From NCBI RefSeq assembly GCF_026626705.1, contig NZ_JAPNKC010000001.1:5970001-6034000 (forward strand): a stretch of 64,000 nt of DNA, given 5' to 3'. The position numbers and the translations under genes were made by a program. This document shows, in pieces, positions 17,233 through 28,791 of the stretch (positions are counted from its first letter, which is position 1; the number at the start of each line of letters is the position of its first letter). The notes under the pieces were generated by a model. That model saw nothing but the letters and a program-made list of their open reading frames with translations, was not told the DNA's origin and did not search any database. Source of the stretch: Pyxidicoccus sp. MSG2 (lineage in GTDB: Bacteria; Myxococcota; Myxococcia; Myxococcales; Myxococcaceae).

Positions 17233-17572
17233 GGTCGGGTCGTCCGGCCGGGTGCCCTGGTCGAGCTCGTCCCGGTCCAGCGCGCCGTCCAGATCGCGGT
17301 CGATGCCGATGCGGACCTCGGACCTCTTGGGCACCACCGTGTACGTCAGTTCGCTGCCCGTGCGTCCCAGGGTCTGCGGAAGCGAAGCCGACACCGTCTC
17401 TGGGACCCGGTCTGACTGAAACTGGCCACTTCCGATCATCGTCACGTGGGTGAAGCCATCCACGGACACGGGCGCGTTGGGGTGCTCGCCGTTGGCGCCC
17501 ACGGGGATGGACGCGGTCAGCCACCACGATGCACGTCAGCAGGGCCGCGAGGACCTGACGCACGAAACGCAT
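17233..17572 (-). pseudogene. Remnant of a propeller/di-haem secreted protein gene (internal deletion plus frameshift)
   Basis: The ATG at 17572 begins a good signal peptide, MRFVRQVLAALLTCIVVA. The reading frame then breaks: one frame over, the sequence gives MIGSGQF, SELTYTVVPKRSEVRIGIDRDLDGALDRDE and a TRPDDP tail. This tail aligns by eye with the C-terminus of the intact protein at 23894-26689 (VGSGKF, GALTYTCVPPGSGARIG, DRDLDGSLDGDE). What remains is therefore the export signal and roughly the last 75 residues of a paralogue, with the large middle part lost and a one-base frame change. The second frame stays open to 16915. Confidence 0.7.
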
Positions 17573-17803
17573 GAGACGCTCCCTGGGACACCACCGGTCA
17601 CACGCCCACCCCGTACCGCCAGCGCGACCGACTTCTCACAAAATACCGGATAATCCAGCAATTAAGGACCTTGAACACAAATCCCCGGCCACGGTTGCGG
17701 GGTGAGGGCGAAAAAGTGCGTGGGGTCGGTGTCACCCCGCGTGGGGGTCCGGGCCCCGGGTAGCCGTTGGCCCCGGGGCCGGAAGCACTCCAGAATCCGC
17801 GCC

Positions 17804-20356
17804 ATGGCACCTGTCCCCAGCCCGTACCGCCGCGCGGTACCCCTTCTCCTCACCCTTTTCTGTGCCGTGGCGCCGGGCGCCCGTGCCGAGGTCGCCATCC
17901 AGCGCACCTTCCTGCGCCTGCCGTCGTCCAACGGCCACGGCGCCGTCATGCTGGACCTGGAGCAGAAGAAGGTGACGCACTTCCGCGAGCACCTCTTCGC
18001 CACCGAGGAGCCCATCATCGACGCGGTGGGCGCGGACGTCTTCGAGCGGGGCCAGCCGAAGGTGGTGCACTCGCGGGATTTGCTCTTCGACGCGTTCTTC
18101 GGCCTGCGCTCGGGCGGCACGCAGCGCTGGCTGAGCACGCAGGACGCCAACCTGGAGGCCAGCGGCTACGCGCCGTGGGCGCCGGGGAAGACGGCGGGCA
18201 CGGGCGTGGCCACGCTGGTGCAGAAGGTGGGCACGCTGGAGGTGACGACGTACGTGTTCGCGCCCCAGTCGGTGCCGCACGCGTCCTTCGTCATGGCGCT
18301 GCGCGTGCGCAACACGGGCACGGCGGCGGTGACGGGGGTGAGCGCCTTCTCGCTCCACAACTTCCACCTGGGCTTCGGCCGGCCGGGCGTCATGGCGGAG
18401 ACGGACGAGAATGGCGAGACGGTGGAGCTCACCGGCGACGTCTTCTCGGAGAAGGGCTTCGCGGGCGCGCTGGCGGCGCGGCCGCTGGGCGCGGTGGCGA
18501 AGAAGGCGGCATGGCTGTCGAGCGCCACGGGCTCGCAGAACGGCTTCAACGTGGTGAACGGCGGCGGCTCGCAGGACCTGCAGGACTTCACGGCGCAGCC
18601 GTCCGCGGGCACCGGTTGGGCCACGGCGTACCAGTTCAACCTCGGGGACATCGCCGCCGGGGCGGAGAAGTGGGCGGGCGTGGCCTTCGCGCACCACGCG
18701 AATCCGGAGGCCGGGGCCGTGGCGCGGCAGTGGCTTGCGGACTTCGCGGGCGCCACCGACGCGAAGACGCTGGTGGAGGCGGAACTGGCGCGGTGGGAGA
18801 CCTTCCAGCGCGACACGGTGAAGGTGCCCGCGGGCGTGGCGACGGACGAGGAGTCGCTGGTGCGCCAGTCGGCGGTGGTGCTGCACATGGCGCAGGTGCG
18901 CGAGAGCGACGCCTTCCTGCGCGAGTGGCTGACGAAGGACGGTGAGGCGCGGCTCACGCGCTTCAAGGCGGCCAATGGCTCGCCGGTGACGCTGCCGGGC
19001 ACGGTGCGGCACGCGGGCAAGGGAGCGGTGCTGGCCAGCCTTCCGCCGGGGCAGTGGACGTACGCGTGGATTCGCGACGGGGCGTATGCGGCGGCGGCCA
19101 TGGCCACGCTGGGGATGCGGAGCGACGCGCGCGACGCGCTGGCGTACTACCTCAACGCGGACAGCGGCCGGTTCCGCGACTGGCGCGAACTGCAGTCGTA
19201 CAACATGCCGCCGTACATCATCACCCTCACGCGCTACCACGGCTTCGGTGTGGAGGAGACGGACTTCAACGAGTCCGGCCCCAACCTGGAGTTCGACGGC
19301 TTCGGCCTCTTCCTCTGGTCGCTGCGGCACTACGAGCAGGTGACGGGAGACGCGTCGCTGGTGGACGAGTACTGGGCCACGGTGTCGACGAAGGTGGCGG
19401 ACGCGCTGGTGGCGCTCATCGACCCGGACACGGGGCTCATCCGTCCGGACTCGTCCATCTGGGAGACGCACTGGAACGGGCGGCAGCGTGCGTGGGCGTA
19501 CACCAGCCTGACGGCGGCGCGCGGCCTGTGTGACGCGGCGGTGCTGGCCGAGCGCAAGGGCGACGCGGACCGGGCGCTGCGCTACCGCAACGCGGGCAAT
19601 GGCATCCGCCGCGCGCTGGCGGAGAAGCTGACGGACGCCAACTTCGCGCTGGGCTCGAACCTGGAGGAGTTGAAGACGGGCCGGGGCTACTGGGACTCGG
19701 CGGTGTTCGACGCGTTCGCCTTCGGCCTGTTCGACCCGAAGGGGAAGATTGCGACGGCCACGATGCGCGGGTTGGACCTGCGCCTGTCGTCACCGGCGGG
19801 CGCGGGCTGGCAGCGCAACGACGACCGGTATGACCACTCGGGCGGCGCGGACGTGAGCCCGTGGGGCAGCGAGTACGACAGCGCGGAGTGGGTCATCGTC
19901 AGCCTGCGCGGCGCGACGGCGAAGCGCCTGGCCGGAGACACGGCGCGGGCGGACCGGGTGCTGAACTGGGTGAAGGACCAGTCGCTGAAGAACTACCTCG
20001 CGGTGGCGGAGACGTACGACGAGAGCAACGGCACGTACAAGTTCAACGTCCCCATGGTGGGCTTCGGCGCGGGCGCCTACGCGCTGGCCCTGGCGCAGCG
20101 CGCGGAGGCGACGGCGGACCCGGCGTGCGGCGCGTACTTCGACGAGAGCACGCTGACGAAGGAGCCGGACGCGGGCACGCCGGACGCGGGCACGCAGGAG
20201 CCGGACGCGGGGACGCAGCGGCCGGATGCGGGCACGTCGACCGACGGTGACGTGGGCGGCGGCGGCTGCAACGCGACGGGCCCGGGGGCCCTGGCGATGT
20301 GGCTGGTGGTGGCGCTCGCGGGCGCCGTCCTGGCCCTGCGCCGCCGCGGGGCCTGA
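17804..20356 (+). CDS. Secreted GH15 glucoamylase-like glycosidase with MYXO-CTERM tail
   Basis: An 850-residue exported enzyme. A signal peptide (about residues 1-28, ending GARA) is followed by a beta-sandwich domain (about 30-300) and an (alpha/alpha)6-barrel GH15 domain. Barrel landmarks include WTYAWIRDGAYAAAAMATLG, ESGPNLEFDGFGLFLW and the PDSSIWETHW segment that carries the likely catalytic Glu. Substrates of the family are starch-like or trehalose-type alpha-glucosides. The C-terminus has PDAGT repeats, a Cys in GGGGCNATG, one membrane helix and a final RRRGA: the three-part MYXO-CTERM sorting signal, which predicts surface display. The ATG at 17804 is chosen because it opens the signal peptide. 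Confidence 0.87.
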   Translation: MAPVPSPYRRAVPLLLTLFCAVAPGARAEVAIQRTFLRLPSSNGHGAVMLDLEQKKVTHFREHLFATEEPIIDAVGADVFERGQPKVVHSRDLLFDAFFGLRSGGTQRWLSTQDANLEASGYAPWAPGKTAGTGVATLVQKVGTLEVTTYVFAPQSVPHASFVMALRVRNTGTAAVTGVSAFSLHNFHLGFGRPGVMAETDENGETVELTGDVFSEKGFAGALAARPLGAVAKKAAWLSSATGSQNGFNVVNGGGSQDLQDFTAQPSAGTGWATAYQFNLGDIAAGAEKWAGVAFAHHANPEAGAVARQWLADFAGATDAKTLVEAELARWETFQRDTVKVPAGVATDEESLVRQSAVVLHMAQVRESDAFLREWLTKDGEARLTRFKAANGSPVTLPGTVRHAGKGAVLASLPPGQWTYAWIRDGAYAAAAMATLGMRSDARDALAYYLNADSGRFRDWRELQSYNMPPYIITLTRYHGFGVEETDFNESGPNLEFDGFGLFLWSLRHYEQVTGDASLVDEYWATVSTKVADALVALIDPDTGLIRPDSSIWETHWNGRQRAWAYTSLTAARGLCDAAVLAERKGDADRALRYRNAGNGIRRALAEKLTDANFALGSNLEELKTGRGYWDSAVFDAFAFGLFDPKGKIATATMRGLDLRLSSPAGAGWQRNDDRYDHSGGADVSPWGSEYDSAEWVIVSLRGATAKRLAGDTARADRVLNWVKDQSLKNYLAVAETYDESNGTYKFNVPMVGFGAGAYALALAQRAEATADPACGAYFDESTLTKEPDAGTPDAGTQEPDAGTQRPDAGTSTDGDVGGGGCNATGPGALAMWLVVALAGAVLALRRRGA
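20162..20236 (+). repeat. PDAGT-coding repeats in the glucoamylase linker
   Basis: Four near-identical 15-24 base units encode (E/T/R)PDAGT. They form a disordered linker between the enzyme and the MYXO-CTERM anchor. Such repeats can change copy number by slippage. Confidence 0.75.
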
Positions 20357-20373
20357 GCACCGCGCCAGGACAG

Positions 20374-20398
20374 CCCGGCCTCGAGGAGCGAGGCCGGG
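20374..20398. terminator. Bidirectional terminator between convergent genes
   Basis: CCCGGCCTCG at 20374-20383 pairs perfectly with CGAGGCCGGG at 20389-20398 around an AGGAG loop. It lies between the stops of the convergent genes at 20356 and 20421 and could serve both. No T-run is seen. Confidence 0.7.
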
Positions 20399-20420
20399 CC
20401 GGGTGGAACGTGGACGCGGG

Positions 20421-22850
20421 TTACTGCTGCCAGGCGTGTCCGGCCGGCAGCTCCCCCGGCCGGACGCCGGGTCGGTCAGGCCAGCCTTCAACGCCAGACG
20501 CGGAGTAGCGGATGGTGTACCAGCCACCCCAGTTCATGTTGCTGGCCCGGCGCTTGTAGACGGCGACATCCGTGAGTCCGTCACCGTCATAGTCACCTGT
20601 GACGGGGACGTCGTCGGGCTCGCCGATGGCGACGGAGTACGAAGTCCCATTCGAGCTGCGGCGGAGGGTGTAGTAGCCACCGCCGTCATTCGCCGGCCAG
20701 CGCGGGGTGTAGACACCGAAGTCGCTGAGGCCATCCCCGTCGTAGTCGCCAATGACAGGCAGGTCCCCCTCCTGTCCCATCGTCACCCACTGCCAGGCCT
20801 GGCTCGCGCTGCGCCAGACGGTGAACCACCCGCCCCAGTTGATGGAGCTCGTGCGGCGCTTGTACAGCGCGAAGTCGTCCTTGCCGTCCCCGTCGAAGTC
20901 CCCCACCACGGGACTGTCGTCGGGCTCGCCCACGGGGAAGGTCCGCAGGTCTCCGTGGAGGCTCGACTTCCACTGGAACTCTCCGTAGACGAGCCCTCCC
21001 ACGCGGCTGTCGTACACGGCGCTGGTGTACCGGTGGTAGACGGCGAAGTCGGTGGTGCCGTCACCGTCGTAGTCCGCGGCGACCGGCACGTCTCCTGGCT
21101 GCCCGAGCGTGAACCAGCGCCATTCCTGGAGGTTGCTCAACCAGACGGAGAACCAGCCGCCCCAGTTCATGCTGCTGGAGCGCGCCTTGTGCAGCGCGAA
21201 GTCGGTGAAGCCGTCACCGTCGTAGTCTCCCGTCAGGGGGACATCATCGAGCTCCCCCGCTGGAAAGCGCATCAGCCTCGGCATGGAGCTGGCCTGGACC
21301 GTGAACAGGCCCGGCTCCGGCGGCGCGGGCGAGGTCCAGTACCAGGAGGGGTCCGAGATGCCGTCACCATCGAAGTCGTCCTTCTGATGGGACAGCGGCG
21401 AGTCCGTGTAGACGTGGACCTCCCAGGGCGCGAAGGCATCCGTCCACCCGCCTTGCGTGGAGCTATAGGCGAGTGTCCTCGGCCCCTCGAACAGGACGCG
21501 CACGCCCAGGGACGCGCGCCAGGTGCTGGGATGGATGAGCCCGGAGACGGGCTGCGCGGTCCGGTTGGCGACGATGAAGTAGTTGCGCGGACCGACGCGC
21601 CGGTGCAGGCCCTCGAGGCCGGACGGCAGCGTGAAGTTGCCTTGCTGGTCGGTCGAGCTCAGCGCCGGCTCCAGGTAGCGCAGCTGGCTGGCCACCCGCT
21701 TGATGTCATGCCAGGCCGTCGAGGACAGCTCGATGTCCTCCGTCCCCCACCAGGTGACGCCGCGAGCCCCGTGGATGACGGAGCTGAAGGCCATGAAGCG
21801 CTGCTCCGCGTACTCCGGACGGCGACCGCGCCGGTCGTCGAACCCCACCCCCCATGTGTAGCAGCACTCGTTGTAGCCCTGCCCCTGCAGCACCATGAAG
21901 ATGGGGCCCGTGGGAGTGTGGGGCGCCTGGTCATCGTCGTCGTAGATGAACTTCATGGCGTCGACGGTGGTGCCCACGGCGTTGAGGTCCACGGTGGGAA
22001 AGGGCGGCGTCAGGTCATCCTCGTCACGGACGAAGTAGAGGGGGTAGGTGTCCTGGGACCAGGCATTCGCCGAGGCCTGCCACGCGCGGTACCGCGCCCG
22101 GGTGAAGTCGGGTCGGCCGGTCGGACCGCTGGCGGCGGCCTCCGTGGCGACGACGTGATGGGCCGGGTCGCGCGAGTTGACGAAGGCGCGGAAGCTCACC
22201 GCCTGCTCGAGGCTGGGGACGCGCGCGCGCTGACGATTCGTCTTCGGCCAGTCGATGCTGCCGTCCGGCAACCGCGCAATCTGCCCGGGCCCCTCCTTGT
22301 TCCATCCCATCTCATCGTGGGTGTCGTACGCGAGGAGGGCTTGCTTCCCCTTGACCTCTTGAATCTTCAGGTCCAGCGCGCTGCCCACGACATGCTGGGA
22401 CGTTTCGCGCACCCAGTGCAGCTCGTGGCCCGGCTCGTCGGTGAGCTTCCAGTTCCAGGCCTCGGCGAGGGCGTGCACGCCGTGGAGCCCCATGCGGTCG
22501 AGGTCCGAACCCGTGAGCGACTGGAGGTCTGTCTTCACGGTGTTGATGCCCGACCACGCGAACTCCGCCAGGGCCTTGTCCGAGCGCTCCTGATTGGGAT
22601 TCTCGGGGGCGCCAGGACTGGCGTATTTGGGGTAGTCGTACAGGCCGATGACAAAGAATGGCTTGCCCTCGTGCATCCAGCGTGGGCCTCGCGCCGGGTC
22701 TGTCGTGCCGGGCTCCGGGTCTGGAAGGAGGTCACACGTCGGAGGCGGCTCCGGTTGGGAGCAGAGCGATTCCGCGAGGGAGAGGCCGGGCTGGAGAAGG
22801 CAGAGCAGGGTCATGGCTCCGGCCATGACCCTCGAGTCGTTTCTCTTCAC
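20421..22850 (-). CDS. Secreted FG-GAP repeat protein with glycosidase-like N-terminal domain
   Basis: An 809-residue exported protein. The GTG at 22850 gives an ideal signal peptide (VKRNDSRVMAGAMTLLCLLQ), better than ATG 22826, which lacks the basic start; ATG 22898 is also in frame. After a Cys/Pro-rich linker, about residues 60-480 resemble a TIM-barrel glycosidase-like domain (RWMHEGKPFFVIGLYDYPKY; GARGVTWWGTEDIE); I cannot assign a GH family. Six DxDGDG calcium-binding motifs mark FG-GAP/VCBS blades in the C-terminal half, several followed by MNWGGW or INWGGW. It probably acts outside the cell on carbohydrate or surface glycans. The function is inferred. Confidence 0.78.
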   Translation of the reverse strand: MKRNDSRVMAGAMTLLCLLQPGLSLAESLCSQPEPPPTCDLLPDPEPGTTDPARGPRWMHEGKPFFVIGLYDYPKYASPGAPENPNQERSDKALAEFAWSGINTVKTDLQSLTGSDLDRMGLHGVHALAEAWNWKLTDEPGHELHWVRETSQHVVGSALDLKIQEVKGKQALLAYDTHDEMGWNKEGPGQIARLPDGSIDWPKTNRQRARVPSLEQAVSFRAFVNSRDPAHHVVATEAAASGPTGRPDFTRARYRAWQASANAWSQDTYPLYFVRDEDDLTPPFPTVDLNAVGTTVDAMKFIYDDDDQAPHTPTGPIFMVLQGQGYNECCYTWGVGFDDRRGRRPEYAEQRFMAFSSVIHGARGVTWWGTEDIELSSTAWHDIKRVASQLRYLEPALSSTDQQGNFTLPSGLEGLHRRVGPRNYFIVANRTAQPVSGLIHPSTWRASLGVRVLFEGPRTLAYSSTQGGWTDAFAPWEVHVYTDSPLSHQKDDFDGDGISDPSWYWTSPAPPEPGLFTVQASSMPRLMRFPAGELDDVPLTGDYDGDGFTDFALHKARSSSMNWGGWFSVWLSNLQEWRWFTLGQPGDVPVAADYDGDGTTDFAVYHRYTSAVYDSRVGGLVYGEFQWKSSLHGDLRTFPVGEPDDSPVVGDFDGDGKDDFALYKRRTSSINWGGWFTVWRSASQAWQWVTMGQEGDLPVIGDYDGDGLSDFGVYTPRWPANDGGGYYTLRRSSNGTSYSVAIGEPDDVPVTGDYDGDGLTDVAVYKRRASNMNWGGWYTIRYSASGVEGWPDRPGVRPGELPAGHAWQQ

Positions 22851-22899
22851 GTCATTGCATCCAGTCGAGATGGGCCATCGGGTGATGGCTGACTGCATG

Positions 22900-23772
22900 C
22901 TAATGCGCCCGGGGCTCCGTCGTGGGGGCCGGCTTCGTCCCCATGAACGCCGCATCCCCCATCGCCGAGGGTGACAGCCCGTGGTTGGACAGCCACTCGA
23001 GCGCCGTCTCCGCGACCTCCTTCCATCCGTGGTCGATGACCAGCGAGTGCCCCCTGTCAGGGAACACCTTGTAGTCATTCACGGTGGGCGCATTGCGATA
23101 CAGCTTGTGCGCCGCGCGGCTGATGACCTCCGGGACGGTGTCGTCCCTCCCGCCGCCGATGATGAGCAGCGGGCCACGGCTCGGGTTGTTGACGTCCACC
23201 CGGGCCGCGGTCCCGGGGTTCAGGTTGGCCAGCGCTGCCTCAAACAGCGGGCGGGCGGGCGACGGAATCATGTGCTTCGCGTGCAGCGCATCGGACTCCT
23301 CCCGGGAGACGGTGCTCGCGAAGCCCCGGTGGAACTGGTCGGGTGTCAGGGCCACGGCGCGCTTGTAGTTGAGCGGGTTGCCGAGCACCGGCAGCGCGTT
23401 GCGGAGCTGGACGAGGGGCAGCGGGAGCACGCCCCGCATCTGCGCCGGGTCGATGGCCACGCTCCCCGCGGCAAGCCCCATCCCGAGCAGCTTCTGGACA
23501 ATCAGGCCGCCGAAGGAGTGGCCAATCACAATCGGCTTCGTGCCGAGCGAGCGGATGACCTGTGCGTAGTGCTCCGTCACCTCGGCGATGCCCCGGTTGG
23601 CGACCCGCTCGGGATGCGCGCGTGCCTCGGCCGCGGTACCTGGCTCCCCGGGCCACCCCGGGTTCAGGGGCTCGTAGCCGACCGCACGGAACAGCTCCAT
23701 CCAGGGCTTCCAGCTGTCGGCATGCATCCAGAGTCCGTGGACGAAGACGACGGTGGGGCGGGTCGCTGCCAT
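22900..23772 (-). CDS. Alpha/beta hydrolase
   Basis: A 290-residue alpha/beta-hydrolase fold protein: VVFVHGLWMHADSW gives the oxyanion-hole HG, GHSFGG the nucleophile Ser, GGGRDDTVP the likely acid and DRGHSL the catalytic His. It lacks a signal peptide. The start is fixed by a perfect AAGGAGG at 23785-23779, 6 bases before the ATG at 23772; in-frame ATGs further up (23790) lack such a site. It is similar to enzymes annotated as lipase/esterase or haloperoxidase-like, but the substrate is open. Confidence 0.87.
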   Translation of the reverse strand: MAATRPTVVFVHGLWMHADSWKPWMELFRAVGYEPLNPGWPGEPGTAAEARAHPERVANRGIAEVTEHYAQVIRSLGTKPIVIGHSFGGLIVQKLLGMGLAAGSVAIDPAQMRGVLPLPLVQLRNALPVLGNPLNYKRAVALTPDQFHRGFASTVSREESDALHAKHMIPSPARPLFEAALANLNPGTAARVDVNNPSRGPLLIIGGGRDDTVPEVISRAAHKLYRNAPTVNDYKVFPDRGHSLVIDHGWKEVAETALEWLSNHGLSPSAMGDAAFMGTKPAPTTEPRAH

Positions 23773-23791
23773 GAGGTCCCTCCTTGTCATT

Positions 23792-23819
23792 GCCGGGCCC
23801 GGGAGAGTCCGGGCCCGGC
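23792..23819 (-). terminator. GC-rich hairpin between di-haem protein and hydrolase genes
   Basis: GCCGGGCCCGG (23792-23802) pairs perfectly with CCGGGCCCGGC (23809-23819) over a 6-base loop. It sits downstream of the gene ending at 23894 and just ahead of the hydrolase Shine-Dalgarno, so it could end the first transcript or form a 5' structure on the second. Confidence 0.5.
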
Positions 23820-23893
23820 GGGAAGATGCTACCGATTCCGTTGCACGGCAGCGCCACGGCCGGGTGAAGCACGCGAGCCGTGGCCCGTCCACC

Positions 23894-26689
<2,796 letters not shown>

Positions 26690-26830
26690 AATTCCCCCTG
26701 AGGTGTCGGCCCCCGTACTCGTGTATGGGCGCGAGGATAGGGTGCTGTGGGGAATCAAACGCCCGTGCGGCGGTCGCTGTAAATGGGCGATAGCCAACAG
26801 TGAAGCGTCAATACCGCATACACTTTGCAC

Positions 26831-27877
26831 ATGACACGCAGTATCAACTGGCGGTGGTGGTTGGCCTCCTTGGCCTGGTGGGCCCTCTCGGGTCTGGCGG
26901 CCGCGAGCGAAGCGCACGATGTGGGAGGTGCCACCTGGGAGCACGCGCTGCTCACCTGGGGAAGCTCCAACGTCCTGTGGACGCCCATTACGATTGCCAT
27001 CCTGTGGTTCGGGCTGCGCTTCCCGCTGGAGCGGCGGCATCTGACTTCACGCGTCGCGTTACATGTGGCCGGGGCGCTCGCGGTGTCGCTGTTCCGCGCG
27101 ACGGTCATCTTCCTGACGGAGCCGTGGGTCGGCTGGTACAGCCAGCCTCCCGCCTTCCTCGACGTGCTCGCGCACGCGCTGCTCTACAACCCGTTCATCT
27201 ACCTCACGATTCTCGGGGTGGCGCACGCCGTCTACTACGCCGACCAGGTCCGGCTGCGGGACACCCAGCTCGCCCGCGCGCAGCTGCATGTCCTGAAGGC
27301 TCAGCTCCATCCGCACTTCCTCTTCAACGCGCTCAATTCCATCTCCGCCCTGGTGCACCGCGACCCGCGCGGCAGTGAGCGGATGATTGCGCGGCTGAGC
27401 GCGCTGCTGCGTGGAACGCTCGATGCGGCCACCCGGGAGGAGGTCACCCTCCAGGACGAGCTGCGCACCCTGCAGCTCTACCTGGACATCCAGGGGGTGC
27501 GCTTCGCCGACCGGCTGACGGTGACGCAGGACATCGCGCCGGAGACGCTCGGTGCGCACGTCCCCCACCTCGTCCTCCAGCCCCTCGTGGAGAACGCCAT
27601 CCAGCACGGCATCGCCCCGCGCTCCGCGCCGGGGACGGTGACGGTGGCCGCGCGCCGCGAGGGCCCCGCGCTCCTGTTGGAGGTGCGGGATGATGGTGTG
27701 GGCCTGAACGCCGCTCCTGCTCCCGCGCACGCGAGCAGTGGAAAGGGGCTGTGGATTACCCGCGAGCGCCTGCAGCAGCTCTACGGCACGGACCACCGGC
27801 TGGAGCTGCGGGACGCGGCTGGCGGGGGCGCCTCGGTGATGCTTGCCATTCCCTTCCGCACGGTGCCGTCCACATGA
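26831..27877 (+). CDS. LytS/AlgZ-type membrane histidine kinase
   Basis: A 348-residue kinase with four to five N-terminal membrane helices (about residues 8-150) and a His_kinase domain: LKAQLHPHFLFNALNSISAL carries the phospho-acceptor His, followed by HATPase motifs PLVENAIQHGI and VRDDGVGLN. This is the LytS/YehU/FimS(AlgZ) class, whose partners are LytTR regulators. The ATG at 26831 has no Shine-Dalgarno; a TACACT -10-like element at 26819-26824 would start transcription at the ATG itself, but no good -35 is visible. Its stop overlaps the regulator start (ATGA). Confidence 0.9.
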   Translation: MTRSINWRWWLASLAWWALSGLAAASEAHDVGGATWEHALLTWGSSNVLWTPITIAILWFGLRFPLERRHLTSRVALHVAGALAVSLFRATVIFLTEPWVGWYSQPPAFLDVLAHALLYNPFIYLTILGVAHAVYYADQVRLRDTQLARAQLHVLKAQLHPHFLFNALNSISALVHRDPRGSERMIARLSALLRGTLDAATREEVTLQDELRTLQLYLDIQGVRFADRLTVTQDIAPETLGAHVPHLVLQPLVENAIQHGIAPRSAPGTVTVAARREGPALLLEVRDDGVGLNAAPAPAHASSGKGLWITRERLQQLYGTDHRLELRDAAGGGASVMLAIPFRTVPST

Positions 27878-28647
27878 CTCCGCGCACCCGGGTGTTGATT
27901 GTCGATGACGAGCCGCTCGCCCGAGAGCGCCTCAAGGACCTCCTGTCCGAGGAGGCCGACATGGAAGTCATTGGAGAGTGCCGGGACGGCCGCGAGGCCA
28001 TTGCATCCATCGAGACGGCGCGTCCGGACCTGGTCTTCCTGGACGTGCAGATGCCCGCGCCCGACGGCTTCGGCGTCCTCCGCGCGGTGGCGCCCGAGAA
28101 GCTGCCCACCGTCGTCTTCGTCACGGCCCACCGCGACTTCGCGGTGCAGGCGTTCGAGGCCAACGCGCTCGACTATCTGCTCAAGCCGTTCGACCAGGAG
28201 CGCTTCCGCATGAGCCTCGCCCGGGCGCGGGAGCGGCGGCGTTCCCCGGCCACGGACCTGCTGGAGCGGCTCGAGTCGCTCTCGCTTCCCCGGCCCCCGG
28301 CGCAAGAGCGCTATGCGACGCGGCTCATCACCAAGGTGGGTTGGCGCATGCGCTTCCTGCGCGTCGAGGACATCGACTACCTGGAGGCGGAGGGGAACTA
28401 CGTCTCCGTGCACCTGGGGAAGCAGTCGTACCTGGCCCGGGAGACGATGAGCGCGCTGGAGGAGAAGCTGGACCCCGCGAAGTTCATGCGGGTCCACCGC
28501 TCGCTCATCGTGCGGCTGGACCGCATCGACGAGGTGGAGCCGCTGCCACCGGGGGAGTACGTGCTGCTGCTGCGCGACGGCACGAAGCTGACCACCGGCC
28601 GGAGCTACCGGGCGCGGCTGCAACAGGCGCTTGATTTGCCCTCGTGA
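27874..28647 (+). CDS. LytTR-family response regulator (AlgR/LytR type)
   Basis: A 257-residue regulator. The receiver occupies residues 1-120 (VLIVDDEPLARERL; phospho-acceptor in LVFLDVQMP; Lys in LLKPF). The LytTR DNA-binding domain fills about 150-255 (DIDYLEAEGNYVSVHLG, FMRVHRSLIVRLDRI). It overlaps its kinase by ATGA. LytTR proteins bind paired direct repeats one or two helical turns apart. Two copies of ACCGTTCGTC, the AlgR consensus of Pseudomonas, lie 20 bp downstream of this gene, in front of the next gene, which is therefore the obvious target. Confidence 0.92.
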   Translation: MTPRTRVLIVDDEPLARERLKDLLSEEADMEVIGECRDGREAIASIETARPDLVFLDVQMPAPDGFGVLRAVAPEKLPTVVFVTAHRDFAVQAFEANALDYLLKPFDQERFRMSLARARERRRSPATDLLERLESLSLPRPPAQERYATRLITKVGWRMRFLRVEDIDYLEAEGNYVSVHLGKQSYLARETMSALEEKLDPAKFMRVHRSLIVRLDRIDEVEPLPPGEYVLLLRDGTKLTTGRSYRARLQQALDLPS

Positions 28648-28666
28648 GGCGGGGCCGCAGGCGCGG

Positions 28667-28701
28667 CTCCACCGTTCGTCCCCGGACCTCCACCGTTCGT
28701 C
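28667..28701 (+). promoter_or_regulatory. Tandem AlgR-type LytTR boxes, 21-bp period
   Basis: CTCCACCGTTCGTC is repeated exactly at 28667-28680 and 28688-28701. The period of 21 bp is two DNA turns, the classical spacing of LytTR sites, and the core ACCGTTCGTC is identical to the binding sequence known for AlgR of Pseudomonas aeruginosa. The boxes lie between the LytTR regulator gene and the lipoprotein gene at 28792. Confidence 0.75.
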
Positions 28702-28791
28702 ACATCCGCGTCGACCCCTGAGCGGCGCGGGGCGACTGTCTCCTGACAACCCAGGAGGCCTCGCATACATCCGTCGCTCAAGCAGTGGTCC

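Noticed and set aside
16915..17502. Intact 195-residue gene
   Set aside because: Only the first part matches a known C-terminus; it lacks an export signal in frame, and the remainder has no family pattern, so it is read as a remnant running on.
20226..22892. 888-codon plus-strand open frame
   Set aside because: Shadow of the FG-GAP protein gene; it also begins inside the glucoamylase gene.
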